From Apoderus coryli (Eukaryota; Arthropoda; Insecta; Coleoptera; Attelabidae): DNA of 64,000 nucleotides. The notes beneath the pieces are model-generated. The model was not told the origin of the DNA. It saw only the letters and a list, made by a program, of their open reading frames with translations, and made no database searches. Within the stretch, counting starts at the first letter, position 1, and each line of letters starts with the position of its first letter. The position numbers were made by a program, and so were the translations under genes. This document shows positions 12,001-22,349 of the stretch, in pieces. The DNA is taken from contig OU452213.1 in the NCBI GenBank assembly GCA_911728435.2, positions 8,163,834-8,227,833 on the forward strand. Direction: 5' to 3'.

Positions 12001-15000
12001 CCCTTTCTTAAAAACAAGACGAACAGGACATAAATAGGATATGACCGTATAAAGCATATTCAATTACCTTTAAAACACCATCAGGTTTACCAGTTTTGGA
12101 TGAGCAGTTCTCGAGAAATTTAAGTTTTTTGAAAAAACGTGCAATCCCATTTGAATATTTACACTATCTAAGCTAGAGTCAATTATAACTTGGAATTTCA
12201 TGCCCTAAAGTATATTTTATTTAGTTCAGTTCATTTCTATAAATTTTCTCACACATTGAGCGTAAAACCCTCAAGAAATTGAGCGAAGAACTGCCTTTCA
12301 AAGTGTAGGTGATGATTTTTTGCCTTTCAAAGTGTAGGTGATGATTTTTTGCAACGTGATGAGACCTAGTTGCAAGATTGGCCCGTCTCTTAAAAACAAG
12401 ACGAACAGGACATAAATAGGATATGACCTTATAAAGCGTATTCAATTGCCTTTAAAACACCATCAGGTTTACTAGTTTTGGATGAGCAGTTCTCGAGAAA
12501 TTAAGGTTTTTTGAAAAAACGTGCAATCACATTTGAATATTTACATTATACGAGGTAGAATCAATTATATATGGGAATTTCATTGATTAAACTTTATTTT
12601 ATTCAGTTCAGTTCATTCCCTATAAATTTTCTCACATATGGGTGATTATCATGAGGCCTAGTTGCAAAATTAGATCCTGTCTCAATTAATAACGTATAGT
12701 AGGACATCGCGTTATCCAGTTACATTTGAATCCCCACCAACTAGTTAAACTGTCGATTTTTACCATCAAAATTGAAGGTGTAACCCATTGTCATGCCAGA
12801 GCATTGTAGATTACATCGTCGGTCACCGGATTGTGGACCTGTTTCACCTAACTTTCTGTTAGAATTTGTGTTTTGTTTTTAGTGTGTAGTAATTTGTTAT
12901 TATTTTTATTATTTTTGTTTTGTTTTGTCCTGTTTATAGAAGCACTTATTCGCAACTTAGAGAAGAAGCCATTGTCCTTAATACTATAGGCGTTAGTTTA
13001 GTTGGCTTAGCAATTGTTGTTGGTTACATTCTGCACAGGGACGAACTTCGATTTCGGGCACATATTTTAATAAGATCCGGTGATTTGTAAATAAATATAA
13101 AATATTATAGAATAGTCATAGAATAGGAGATGGAAAAATGTTGGTCCAAGTATTTTTTATTTAATTTGATTCTGTATAATATGCGGACAAGCCTATCCTG
13201 TATTCGGACCTGTAGCCTGTAGATATGAATACTCATTTTATTATTTACCTACATACAGGGTGTTTGCCAATTGCAGGTCAATCTGTTAAGCAAATCAAAT
13301 TTTATTTTTTTTTCTGATAAAAGCAATTTAAAAATTAATTATAAAAAAAAATAGCTCCAGTGTGGAATCGATCTCACACCTTTCTGTAGAGAGGCGGATG
13401 TAGTTTACAATGAGCCGTCGGGGGTTGTTTTGTAAACACATCGCAATGTTCAAGCTTCTTGCGAGGTCAACTTTTAAATTTAAAATGCGTAAAGAGGAAT
13501 ATTTTTGGGACCGTTAACAGTTGAATTTTGTGATTGGATCAGGGTGGAGTCGAGAAGGAAGGTTTTTTTTAATGTCCTGGGTTCGAATCCCTGTGGCAGC
13601 AATATTTTTCTTAAACATATTTTTAGTACCTAAGTTAAAAGTTTTTTTTTTTGTATATTTTTTTTTAAGATTCAAGAGGTTATGTGCATGTAATCTACCA
13701 CGTTTTTAAGGAATGAATGCACAAAAATAAAAGTTAAATAGACTTACATTGTTTGCAAAAAATCCATCAAGTGGGATTTTTTAGTTTTTCATTTTCTAAA
13801 AATCAAAAATAAATACACTATACTAGTTTGCGACATCTTTTACCTGTCAAATTTGATATTTCGTCTTATAAGTATAAAAAAAGTCCCAATGTCTATTAGA
13901 ATTTTGGAAAATCCTCGAAAAAGACTTGCATTTTCTATCCACGTACAAAATGCATGTGTATGAAAACGTCTAGAAGTTTCATCTAAACCAAAATACTAAG
14001 CATCATTTTCCAAGAGGCCCAACCTCGAAAGATGATGATTGAAACGACAGTGACCAGTGGCAGATGGATTCCTTCCCAACCTGGCTAATGCCAAAAGCTC
14101 TAAACTCCAAAACATCTAAAAATATATAGGGCGTTCCATTTAAAATTTTTGGTGCTAAAGTCGGTGCAGCAATTTTTGCGTCTTTACGTCAAATTCGCAG
14201 AGCGCAGAGCTTTATTCCAAGGAACCTAAAAATGGAAAAATATATAGGGCGTGGAGTAAAAGTCGGTGCAGCATTTTTCGCGTCTTCACGTCAAATTCGT
14301 ACAGCAACTCTTTATTTATTTCAAGGAATCTAAAAATGTAAAAATATATGGGGCGTCCCATTTAAAATATTGGTGTTAAAGTCGGTGCAGCAATTTTCGC
14401 GACTTCACGTTAAATTCGCACAGCTCCCCTTTATTTATTTCAATGAATCTAAAAAATGTAAAAATATATGGGGCGTTCCATTTGAAATTTTGGTGTTAAA
14501 ATCGGTGCAGCATTTTTCGCATCTTTACTTCAAATTCGCACAGCTCCCCTTTACTTATTCCCAGGAACCTAAAAATGTAAAAATATGTGGGGCGTCCCAT
14601 TTAAAATATTGGTGTTAAAGTCGGTGCAGCAATTTTCGCGACTTCACGTTAAATTCGCACAGCTCCCCTTTATTTATTTCAAGGAATCTAAAAAATGTAA
14701 AAATATATGGGGCGTTCCATTTGAAATTTTGGTGTTAAAATCGGTGCAGCATTTTTCGCATCTTTACTTCAAATTCGCAAAGCGCAGAGCTTTATTCCAA
14801 GGAACCTAAAAATGGAAAAATATATAGGGCGTTCCATTTAAAATTTTGGTGTTAAAGTCGGTGCAGCATTTTTCGCGTCTTCACGTCAAATTCGCACAGC
14901 TCCCCTTTATTTATTCCCAGGAACCTAAAAATGTAAAAATATGTGGGGCGTCCCATTTAAAATATTGGTGTTAAAGTCGGTGCAGCATTTTTCGCGTCTT

Positions 15001-18000
15001 TACGTCAAATTCGCAGAGCGCAGAGCTTTATTCCAAGGAACTTAAAAATGTAAAAAAATATATACGGCGTTCCATTTGAAATTTTGGTGTTAAAGTCGGT
15101 GCAGAAATTTTCGCGACTTCACGTCAAATTCGCACAGCTCCCCTTTATTTATTTCAAGGAATTTAAAAATGTAAAAATATATGGGGCGTCCCTTTTAAAA
15201 TATTGGTGTTAAAGTCGGTGCAGCATTTTTCACGTCTTTACGTCAAATTCGCAGAGCGCAGAGCTTTTTTCCAGGAAACCTAAAAATGGAAAAATATATG
15301 GAACGTCCCATTTAAAATATTGGTGTTAAAGCCGGTGCAGCATTTTTCGCGTCCTCAGGTCAAATTCGCAGAGCGCAAATCTTTATTCCAAGGAACCTAA
15401 AAATTGAAAAATATATAAGGCGTTCCATTTAAAATTTTGGTGTTAAAGTCGATGCAGCAATTTTCGCGTATTCAAATTCGCAGAGCGCAGAGCTTTATTC
15501 CAAGGAATCAAAAAATGTAAAAATATATGGGGCGTCCCATTTACAAATTGGTGTTAAAGTCGGTGCAGCAATTTTCGCATCTTTACTTCAAATTCGCAAA
15601 GCGCTGAGCTTTATTCCAAGGAAACTAAAAATGTAAAAATATATAGGCGTTCCGTTTAAAATTTTGGTGTTAACGTCGGTGCAGCATTTTCCGAAAATGC
15701 TGTGACTTTCAACGTCTGCCAGTATACCAAGCAGCGTCTTCTGTTTCTACTAATAAAAAAATCCCAAATTTAGCATTTTAGAATTATGAAATCAATTGAT
15801 CAAATAAAATAAATTTTCGGGAAAACAAAAGTAACTAAAATAATAGGTATCATTTGTTTTAAAATAAAATTGGCCTGTTTGCAGACACCCTGTATACTCG
15901 TACATTTAATAAAATTAATGTGCAAATATCTCTCATAAATAAAATGATTAAATTGTAGGAATAATTTGTTTTATTACTGAGTGGAATGTATGAATTTGTT
16001 GTTATAATAATTGTTATATTTTTAAATTACTAGGTATTTACTAAATTTACATTACAAAAATTGTATATCCGCTTGTAATATGTAATTAATTAATATTTTG
16101 TTACGTGTTTAGTTTGTTAATTTGATGCATTATTAAATTTATTGTTTTATACACATATTTTATTTTTTAAATATATTAAATTTAATATTAATATTTTAAA
16201 ATTACAGAATTTGTTTGGTGTTTTTCTTGAGCCTTTATTTTTTTTTACAGACTGATTTAACTATTTTCTTTAAGGGCTACCATTGAGATCTTAGAGGGGT
16301 ATTCAGATTTGGTAATGTTGAGCCGGAATTTTATGAACAGCAGCGCGCTTCTACATCAAATTCGCACAGCTCCCCTTTATTTATTACTTCAAGGAATGTC
16401 AAAATATATAGGGCGTTCCATTTAAAAGTTTTGTGTTAAAGTGGGTGCAACATTTTTCGCGCTTCTACATCAAATTCGCACGGCGTTATGCCAAGGAATC
16501 TAAAAATATATAGGGCGTCTCATTTAAAATTTTGGTATGCAGCATTTTTCGCGACTTCACGTCAAATTGGGACATCTCCCCTTTATTTATTCCAAGGGAT
16601 GTAAAAATATATAGGGCGACTCATTTAAAATTTTGACGTTAAAGTCGGTGCAACATTTTTCGCGACCTCACGTCAAACTCGGACAGCTATTCTTTATTTA
16701 TTCCAAGGAATCTAAAAAGGTCAAAAAAATATGTAGGTATAGGGCGTCTCATTTGAAATTTTAGTGCTAAAGTCGGTGCAGCAGCATTTTTCGCGACTTC
16801 ACGTCAAATTCGCACAGCTCTTTCTTTATTCCAAGGAATCAAAAAATGTAAAGAAAAAATATATATAGGGCGTCCCATTTGAAATTTTGGTTTTAAAGTC
16901 GGTGCAGCAGCATTTTTCGCGACTTCACGTCAAATTCGCACAGCTCTTTCTTTATTCCAATGAACCAAAAAATGTAAAGAAATATGTATAGGGCGTCCCA
17001 TTTGAAACTTTGGTATTAAAGTCGGTGCAGCAGCATTTTTCGCGACTTCACGTCAAATTCGCATAGCTGTTTCTTTATTCCAATGAATCAAAAAATGTAA
17101 AAAAATATGTATAGGGCATCCCATTGGGAATTTTGGTGTTAAAGTCGGTGCAGCAGCATTTTTCGCGACTTCACGTCAAATTCGTATAGCTGTTTCTTTA
17201 TTCCAATGAATCAAAAAATGTAAAAAAATATGTATAGGGCATCCCATTGGGAATTTTGGTGTTAAAGTCGGTGCAGCAGCATTTTTCGCGACTTCACGTC
17301 AAATTCGCACCGCTTTTTCTTGATTCCAAGGAATCAAAAAATGTAAATAAAATATATATAGGGCGTCCCATTTGAAATTTTTGGGTTAAAGTCGGTGCAG
17401 CAGCAAGATTATACATAACTCAACGATTTTACTACTTGCCTCCCATGCAGCTATCATCTTAACCCGATTCACTACTTTTCTGGCTTTTTAAGCAGGATCA
17501 GATTTGACAGTTTCGACTTCTAAGGGAAAATTTGGTGCCTGGGGAGTTCTGTTAGAGGTTTCAACAACAACTACGGGTTAACTTCAACGGTTATCTTTAG
17601 CACTAAAGCCTTAGGGTTCATTATTTAATTCCCTAAGGTTCATATAATCAATTACAATGAAAAACACACGTCATCTCCACCAATTTTTCAAAAAAAATGG
17701 TTTTCATTATAGGGACATGTTTCGGAGTCCCAACTTTAATAAATTCGTGGAGGCGACGTATGTGCTTCATTTTAATTGATATTTACACTCCACTGCATCC
17801 TATGGATTACTTTTTTTAAATTCATATTGTCCCTGAAAACCAGTTTACCACCCCCCACATGATTTTAATAAACAAATTAAATTTTACTAAAGATATTTGG
17901 ACAAATAAACAAACACTACGAAATAATTAAATATAGTTAATGCTTTAATTGCACTTTTTATGTCAAATAGTTAGCTTTGCATGCTTATCTCGTAGATTAG

Positions 18001-20644
18001 AACAATTGCTGAGTAGTCACAACGGTAAGTACGTATTTGTTTAACTTTGTAGTATTTATTATACGCAAGTTATTACTAATTGCCTGTTTTCGGAAATGCA
18101 AAGTTTGCCTTGAAATGTCCTCACGAATAACCATTTTTGAAGTATTTTGACTTGTGGTGAATGAGCAATAACTCATTTTATTTCACTAGGTACGTACTTC
18201 AACATTTTTGTTGTTATTCTAATTATTTAAAATTTGGCAATTTTTTTATATAGTAAGCAAAACCCCATTGCATGTTTCAAGTCTCATTAATTTAAAATAT
18301 TACCTCAAATACTTTAATTTAGTACTTGCTTCCTGTTCAAGCAAATCGCTTTAAGTACTTTGAAATATTTAGACAGAACTTGAAGTACTTTTACAGTGCT
18401 TGAGGTAACAATACGATATTTGAAGTTTCTATGCAGCAGCATTTGAAGAATGTTAAGTATAAATCTGTATTTCAAATTCTACAGTAAAAACTTTAAGTAT
18501 ACTAATTTGCTTACATTAATTGAACTCATACTTTATGCTCATAAAAAGTACTTAAGTATCAAGTAACAATTACCGCAATAATTCTCCAAGTATTAATTTT
18601 AAAAAGTACTTTAATTTAGTACTTGTTTCCTGTTCAAGTAAATCACCTCAAGTATTTTCGAGTATTTGAAGTACTTTTACAGTGCTTAATATCTGCTTAA
18701 ATTTATTCAACTCATACTTCATGCTCATGGAAAGTTCTTAAGTATCAAGTAACAATTACCGCAATAATGAGCTGGTACTTTCAGCTCATTATTGCGGTAA
18801 TTGTTACTTGATTAATACTCCAATTAATTTAGTACTTGTTTCCTGTTCAAGTAAATCACCTCAAGTATTTGAAGTACTTTCACAGTGCTTGAAGTAGCAA
18901 TATATGGTATCTACTTAAATTAATTCACCTCATACTTCATGCTCATAAAAAGTACTTAAGTATCAAGTAACAATTATAGAAATAATGATCCGGAAGTACA
19001 TGGTCCAAATATCATTAAATTTCAAAAGTACTTCAAGTTTCAAATGCTTTAATTTACCTAGTACTTGTTTGCTTTTCAAGCAAATCACTTTAAGTACTTT
19101 GGGATTATTTGAAATAATTATACAGAACTTGAAGTACTTTTACAGTGCTTGAAGTAACAATACGATATTTGAAGTTTCTATACAGTATTTGGAGTAGATA
19201 CTTATGCAGCAGCATTTGAAGTACATTTTTAGAATGTTAAGTAGGTATAAATCTGTATTTCAAATTCCACAGTAAGAACTTTAAGTATACTAATCTGCTT
19301 ACATTAATTCAACTCATACTTTATGCTCATAAAAAGTACTTCAGTATCAAGTAACAATTACCGCAATAATGAGCGGAAAGTACATTCTCCAAGTATTAAT
19401 TTTAAAAAGTACTTTACTTCAATTTGGAACTTGTATAACCTCAAGTATTTGAAGTACTTTTAGAGTGCTTGAAGTAGCAATATATCGTATCTGCTTAAAT
19501 TAATTCAACTCATACTTCATGCTCATAAAAAGTACTTAAGTATCAAGTAACAATTACCGCAATAATGAGCCGAAAGTAGATTCTCCAAGTATTAATTTTA
19601 AATTTTAAAAAGTACTTTACTTTACTTCGGTACTTGTATCACCTCAAGTAATTGAAGTACTTTTAGAGTGCTTGAAGTAGCAATATATCGTATCTGCTTA
19701 AATTAATTCAACTGTACTTCATGCTCATAAAAAGTACTTAAGTATCAAGTAACAATTACCGCAATAATGAGCCGAAAGTACATTCTCCAAGTATTAATTT
19801 TAAAAACTACTTTACTTTAATTTGGTACTTGTATCACCTCAAGTATTTGTGAGTATTTGAAGTACTTTTACAGTGCTTGAAGTAGCAATATATCGTATCT
19901 GCTTAAATTAATTCAACTCATACCTCATGCTCATAAAAAGTACTTAAGTATCAAGTAACAATTACTGAAATCATGAGCCGGAAGTACAAGGTCCAAATAT
20001 CATTAAATTTCAAAAGTACTTCAAGTTTCAGTGCTTTAATTTAGTACTTGTTTCCATTTCAAGTAGATCACGTCAAGTACAATGGGAGTATTTAAAGTAT
20101 TTATACAGAACTTGAAGTACTTTTATAGTGCTTGAAGTAGCAATATGATATTTGAAGTTCCTATACAGTATTTGAAGTAGGTAGATACTTATGCAGTATA
20201 TGAAGTACATTCTTTCATTAAATTTAAAAAGTAGTAGTAGTAAGTTCCAAGTACTTTAATTTAATACTGGTTTGCTGTTCAAGTAAATCCTCGAGGTAAA
20301 AAAACAAAACGCACCGAAGCAGAATAAAGAAAAAAAAAATCCTCACACTAACCTAGAAAAGTTCTGACAAGCCCATACAATATTTGACTGATTTTATGCA
20401 CTCGACTAGCTTGATTAACCAAATTTTTTTTTGTAAATAATTTATTCTAACAATAAACTAACACAAACTGTTTTTTTTTAACGCCCAATTTTCCAGAACA
20501 AACTATCCACAATGGCCAGAAGAGGGTATCGTAATAAACGCACTGGGGATGGCTTTTATCGCTTTAGGAATATTGGTATCGTTCGCTGTACGCAGCCCGA
20601 ATCTCAGCGGAGACTCAAACGTCTCCGCCGCAGATGGATTGTAG
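2..20644 (+). CDS. CYB561: Cytochrome b561 family gene, 5' partial, with alternative last exons
   Basis: Transmembrane di-heme oxidoreductase of the cytochrome b561 family, which in animals passes electrons from ascorbate across vesicle or plasma membranes. Visible coding exons are 2-79, 8814-8983, and then either 12940-13090 or 20497-20644. The first carries FYSLHSWMG and the second PIHASFGL, matching the family's conserved heme-ligand histidine contexts; GLTEKAIFTLG and the closing YSQ/YPQ..EE segment are also family-typical. Splice phases agree (0 after the first exon, 2 after the second), with GTAAGT and GTGAGT donors. The N-terminal part lies left of the window. The family call rests on motifs; substrate and membrane are inferred from the family. 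The unusual points are the giant repeat-filled introns and two interchangeable 3' exons. Confidence 0.88.
80..480 (+). other. Start of cytochrome b561 intron 1, no gene seen
   Basis: AT-rich intron following the GTAAGT donor. I see no coding exon, RNA gene or clear repeat here before the first degenerate exon-like copy near 500. Confidence 0.6.
485..970 (+). repeat. Older, diverged exon-like copies at the array's left edge
   Basis: Three irregularly spaced copies. The one starting near 646 reads FVVGFLSCLELLC then REAAIAGF before a TGA. It keeps residues of the true exon (Gly4, Glu, Ala and the final GF) that the homogenised core has lost. The copy near 504 keeps a CEGAF segment. They look like the least altered relics of the founding duplication. 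Confidence 0.7.
3110..7250 (+). repeat. Higher-order zone of the 171-bp array
   Basis: Variant monomers recur in a three-monomer (513-bp) register. The type with TTACGTGAATT and CAACGTTATTTTCAG appears near 3135, 3650, 4165, 4335, 4850, 5360, 5870, 6385 and 6895. Rare variants (TTGTACT, GAATGTCTAC, CAATAATTC) recur about 1197 and then 1539 bp apart, that is 7 and 9 monomers, which shows recent block duplication. Confidence 0.7.
8814..8983 (+). CDS. CYB561: Cytochrome b561 exon with PIHASFG heme motif
   Basis: Starts after TTTCCAG and runs FVIGFFSFLVLLCC..., through ALVPIHASFGLTTF, to GLTEKAIFTLG, with a GTGAGT donor at 8984 leaving two bases (GG) of a split codon. It encodes two hydrophobic helices with the conserved His between them. 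It is continuous in phase with exon 2-79, and is the parent sequence of the upstream satellite. Confidence 0.88.
8990..9514 (+). other. Intron 2 of cytochrome b561, non-repeated part
   Basis: AT-rich intron sequence with no coding or RNA signature that I can recognise, lying between the GTGAGT donor and the start of the 353-bp array. Confidence 0.5.
9515..12660. repeat. ~353-bp tandem satellite array in cytochrome b561 intron 2
   Basis: Roughly eight units, the first one old and partial. The landmark GTAG(G/A)TGATGATTTTTTGC recurs at about 9842, 10196, 10551, 10901, 11254, 11607, 11960 and 12305, a spacing near 353 bp. The last two copies have small indels, including an internal duplication of TGCCTTTCAAAGTGTAGG near 12295-12340. 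No coding potential and no similarity to the exons was seen. Confidence 0.85.
12940..13090 (+). CDS. CYB561: Cytochrome b561 terminal exon, version A
   Basis: Acceptor TTTATAG then A, completing the split codon GG|A (Gly). The exon reads STYSQLREEAIVLNTIG, a hydrophobic stretch ending VVGYILHRDEL, and a basic tail to TAA at 13088-13090. The last helix plus short cytosolic tail matches the C-terminal end of the family. AATAAA overlaps the stop. It competes with the homologous exon at 20497, which has the same phase. Confidence 0.82.
13087..13096 (+). terminator. Poly(A) signal of terminal exon A
   Basis: AATAAA begins within the stop codon region (TGTAAATAAATA), so isoform A would have an extremely short 3' UTR if this signal is used. 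Confidence 0.45.
13573..13602 (+). other. tRNA T-arm-like (B-box) sequence
   Basis: CCTGGGTTCGAATCCCTG resembles a tRNA T-arm, GGTTCGAATCC being a canonical B box, and is followed by TGGCAGCA. I cannot fold a complete tRNA around it. It may be a relic of a tRNA or tRNA-derived SINE carried by the element. Confidence 0.35.
14095..15690. repeat. ~119-bp tandem array, first block
   Basis: About 13 units marked by GTCGGTGCAGC(A) near 14159, 14263, 14382, 14502, 14621, 14740, 14858, 14978, 15094, 15218, 15332 and onward. The unit also carries GGGCGT(C/T)CCATTTAAAAT and TTCGC(G/A)ACTTCACGT. Short open frames across it are repeat artefacts. Confidence 0.85.
15700..16310. other. AT-rich spacer between two arrays
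   Basis: Contains the right end of the TIR element near 15894 and then simple AT-rich DNA. No gene or RNA signature seen. Confidence 0.5.
16335..17405. repeat. Second block of the ~119-125-bp repeat family
   Basis: Nine units of the same family as 14095-15690, spaced about 125 bp and marked by AAGTCGGTGCAGCAGCATTTTTCGCGACTTC. That landmark is split here as GTCGGTGCAGCAGC plus TTTTTCGCGACTTC. This block lies outside the recognisable TIR element, so the family is not confined to that transposon. Confidence 0.8.
17406..18180. other. Intronic spacer with a small inverted repeat
   Basis: Between the arrays. An imperfect inverted repeat (ACGTCATCTCCACCAATTT near 17663 and AAATTCGTGGAGGCGACGT near 17742) brackets GGGACATGTTTCGGAGTCCC. 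It resembles the ends of Penelope-like elements but lacks a hammerhead core. No gene seen. Confidence 0.35.
18185..20290. repeat. AAGTACTT-rich ~200-bp tandem array
   Basis: Irregular repeats of about 200 bp built around AAGTACTTAAGTATCAAGTAACAATTACCGCAATAATGAGC, given here as AAGTACTTAAGTATC plus AACAATTACCGCAATAATG. The CAATTACCGCAATAAT landmark recurs near 18570, 18750, 19357, 19553, 19755 and 19957. The palindrome AAGTACTT and near-variants are extremely dense. At about 18748-18812 the landmark is followed by its own inverse, making a long hairpin. Confidence 0.8.
20497..20644 (+). CDS. CYB561: Cytochrome b561 terminal exon, version B
   Basis: Acceptor TTTTCCAG, then A completing the split Gly codon exactly as in version A. 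It reads TNYPQWPEEGIVINALG, a hydrophobic helix ending GILVSFAVRSP, and a polar tail (SGDSNVSAADGL) to TAG at 20642-20644. It aligns residue for residue with version A around Y-P/S-Q..EE.IV.N..G but ends in a different tail. Inferred to be a mutually exclusive last exon; both keep the C-terminal helix. Confidence 0.82.
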
Positions 20645-20735
20645 AACAAGGCGCTTCAGGGCGCTGTAATGATTAAATCCTCGGATACCAACGATTCTAC
20701 TACTGTACAAAATAATGTGGAACCACAACGGTATT

Positions 20736-20741
20736 AATAAA
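20736..20741 (+). terminator. Poly(A) signal of terminal exon B
   Basis: AATAAA about 90 bp after the TAG stop of version B, a normal position for the gene's distal 3' end. Confidence 0.55.
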
Positions 20742-20779
20742 TAGAATTATGTGTGTTAGAAGAATAGATTAGACTAATT

Positions 20780-22349
20780 TACTTATAAATACATACATGA
20801 GTGTCAGAAAAGTAATGGGAGTTTTAAGGTTATTTTTTTTTCAAACTTTGTACATTATTTTTTCTACTGTAATGAGTTTCAAAGCAGGGAAAAGAGTAAG
20901 TATATACCGGGTGATCATTTATAAACGCACACCCCCTTTAACTTTGTTGTTGCACCCTGTAGAAGAAAATGTTAAATACAAAAGTTTTAGGATTTAATGT
21001 AAACTATATACAGCATATGTTATCGTATAAACAGGGTGTCCTAGTAACGCGTTATATGTTTTAAATGGAACACCCTGTATATTTTAAATATAAAGATAGC
21101 ATTTTAAATTCTCTTTTCAAAAATATAACACACCATACATAATTTTGGTGTCCGATGCGATTTATTTAAACTTTGTTACTTGAAACCACAGTAGGCCATG
21201 AAACAAAACTATGTTGACATTGCAACGAAATAAAATAACGGGAATCACCGCAAATGCTCCTTCGCTGTTTTCAATGCACTCTTGACATCTTTTTCGAACG
21301 GATTCATTGATGTGTAATGGTTTTATTTCTGCAAACGTCTCATGAATTCTTTGATCAAACTGTTCTTGGGTTAAGATGACTTCTTTATAAATTTTATTTA
21401 GTGAGAAAATTCCAATCTTCTCACATCATCACCAGGCTGCAAATATTGGGTAATGTGAACAACATAAGGTAAATATTTATTTAGGTTAGGTCCGATAACT
21501 TTTTTACCTAACCCCGTATACTCCTTCTGAAATCAACAAATCAATCAACAATCATTATAAAGAAACTTTTGTATACAACATTTTTCTGTACCTCTTTTAA
21601 CTAAGAAAATATAGGGTCGTTTAGAAAGTGATACTTACTTGTTTATATTCCCCGACGAGATTTTGATTTTACCATTTAAAGTTTGACGTACAAGGTGTCT
21701 CGAAAACCAGGCGACATCGAAGAGAGTTTTCAAAACGAAGAGGCATTTTTTGTGTTAAAATTAGTATCTGGACCTAGTGCGTATTTTTTGCACCTGTCTA
21801 TTATTTGGATTGTGTGCCAAAATCAATCGTGTTGGATTTATTGATGGATAGGAGAATAAGAATATCGTGTAATCCTAGTCAAAATTGAAATAATATCATT
21901 GTATCGTTAATAGTTGTTAATATCATAATGGAGAATTAGCCTGTAGAACATATAAATCAAATTTAAAATAAATGAAAAATAGGAAAAAAATCAAAAGTAT
22001 CATTAATAATCATAGCTTTAAGTGTTCTAGTTCTAATAGGCATTATTGTGTTTATTTTTAATGGAACACCCTATATACAGAGTTATTCACGATGGATGGT
22101 ACGTTAGACGTTGGTCGAGACCGTGACATCCACGAAAATTGATTACATAAGTGCGTCAGAAGTTGACTATGATTTTCTTATTTCTTATGGAACACCTTGT
22201 ATATTATTATATTCTTGGATTCATTTTGAAGTTTTTTTGCTTAATTATCTATCTCCCACTGTTTTGAAACAAAATGGTTATTTAGTGTTCTAAATGAAGT
22301 AAATAATAACTGAGATGGTTGGCTTTCTTTATTTTCATTTTAACAAAAT
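20780..22349. mobile_element. Patchwork of DNA-transposon relics
   Basis: Several GGAACACCCTGTATA-type ends occur near 21065, 22062 and 22188, with CAGGGTGTCC near 21035. They are typical termini of insect Tc1/mariner-like elements. Boundaries cannot be paired with confidence. Only one short transposase-like patch (21210-21375) is recognisable. Confidence 0.45.
21205..21375 (-). pseudogene. C-terminal relic of a Tc1/mariner-superfamily transposase
   Basis: The minus-strand translation contains LTQEQFDQRIHETFAEI, then LHINESVRKRCQECIEN. This resembles the (V)RRR...CIE.NGGHFEHL ending common in insect DDE transposases of this superfamily. No catalytic region is present and the flanks are broken. 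Confidence 0.45.

Larger units (their letters stand above)
13252..15896. mobile_element. Terminal-inverted-repeat element containing a satellite
   Basis: The left end, ATACAGGGTGTTTGC near 13252, is matched in inverted orientation by GCAGACACCCTGTAT near 15880-15894, the end type common in insect DNA transposons. No transposase was found. The interior holds two tRNA-like B-box sequences near 13360 (minus strand) and 13580 (plus strand), and then the ~119-bp array. It lies between the two alternative last exons of the cytochrome b561 gene. Confidence 0.5.

Noticed and set aside
12221..12445. Minus-strand 74-codon frame
   Set aside because: Lies entirely in the 353-bp satellite and is not kept across units.
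14370..14809. Two overlapping plus-strand frames with repeated FSHLYFKFAQLP-like sequence
   Set aside because: They are read-through of the ~119-bp tandem repeat; the frame breaks in neighbouring units.
17658..17765. Hammerhead motif around GGGACATGTTTCGGAGTCCC
   Set aside because: It has the GAAACATGTC-like tail but no CUGANGA core on either strand.
22111..22293. 60-codon plus-strand frame
   Set aside because: Short, AT-driven, adjacent to transposon ends, and with no recognisable domain.
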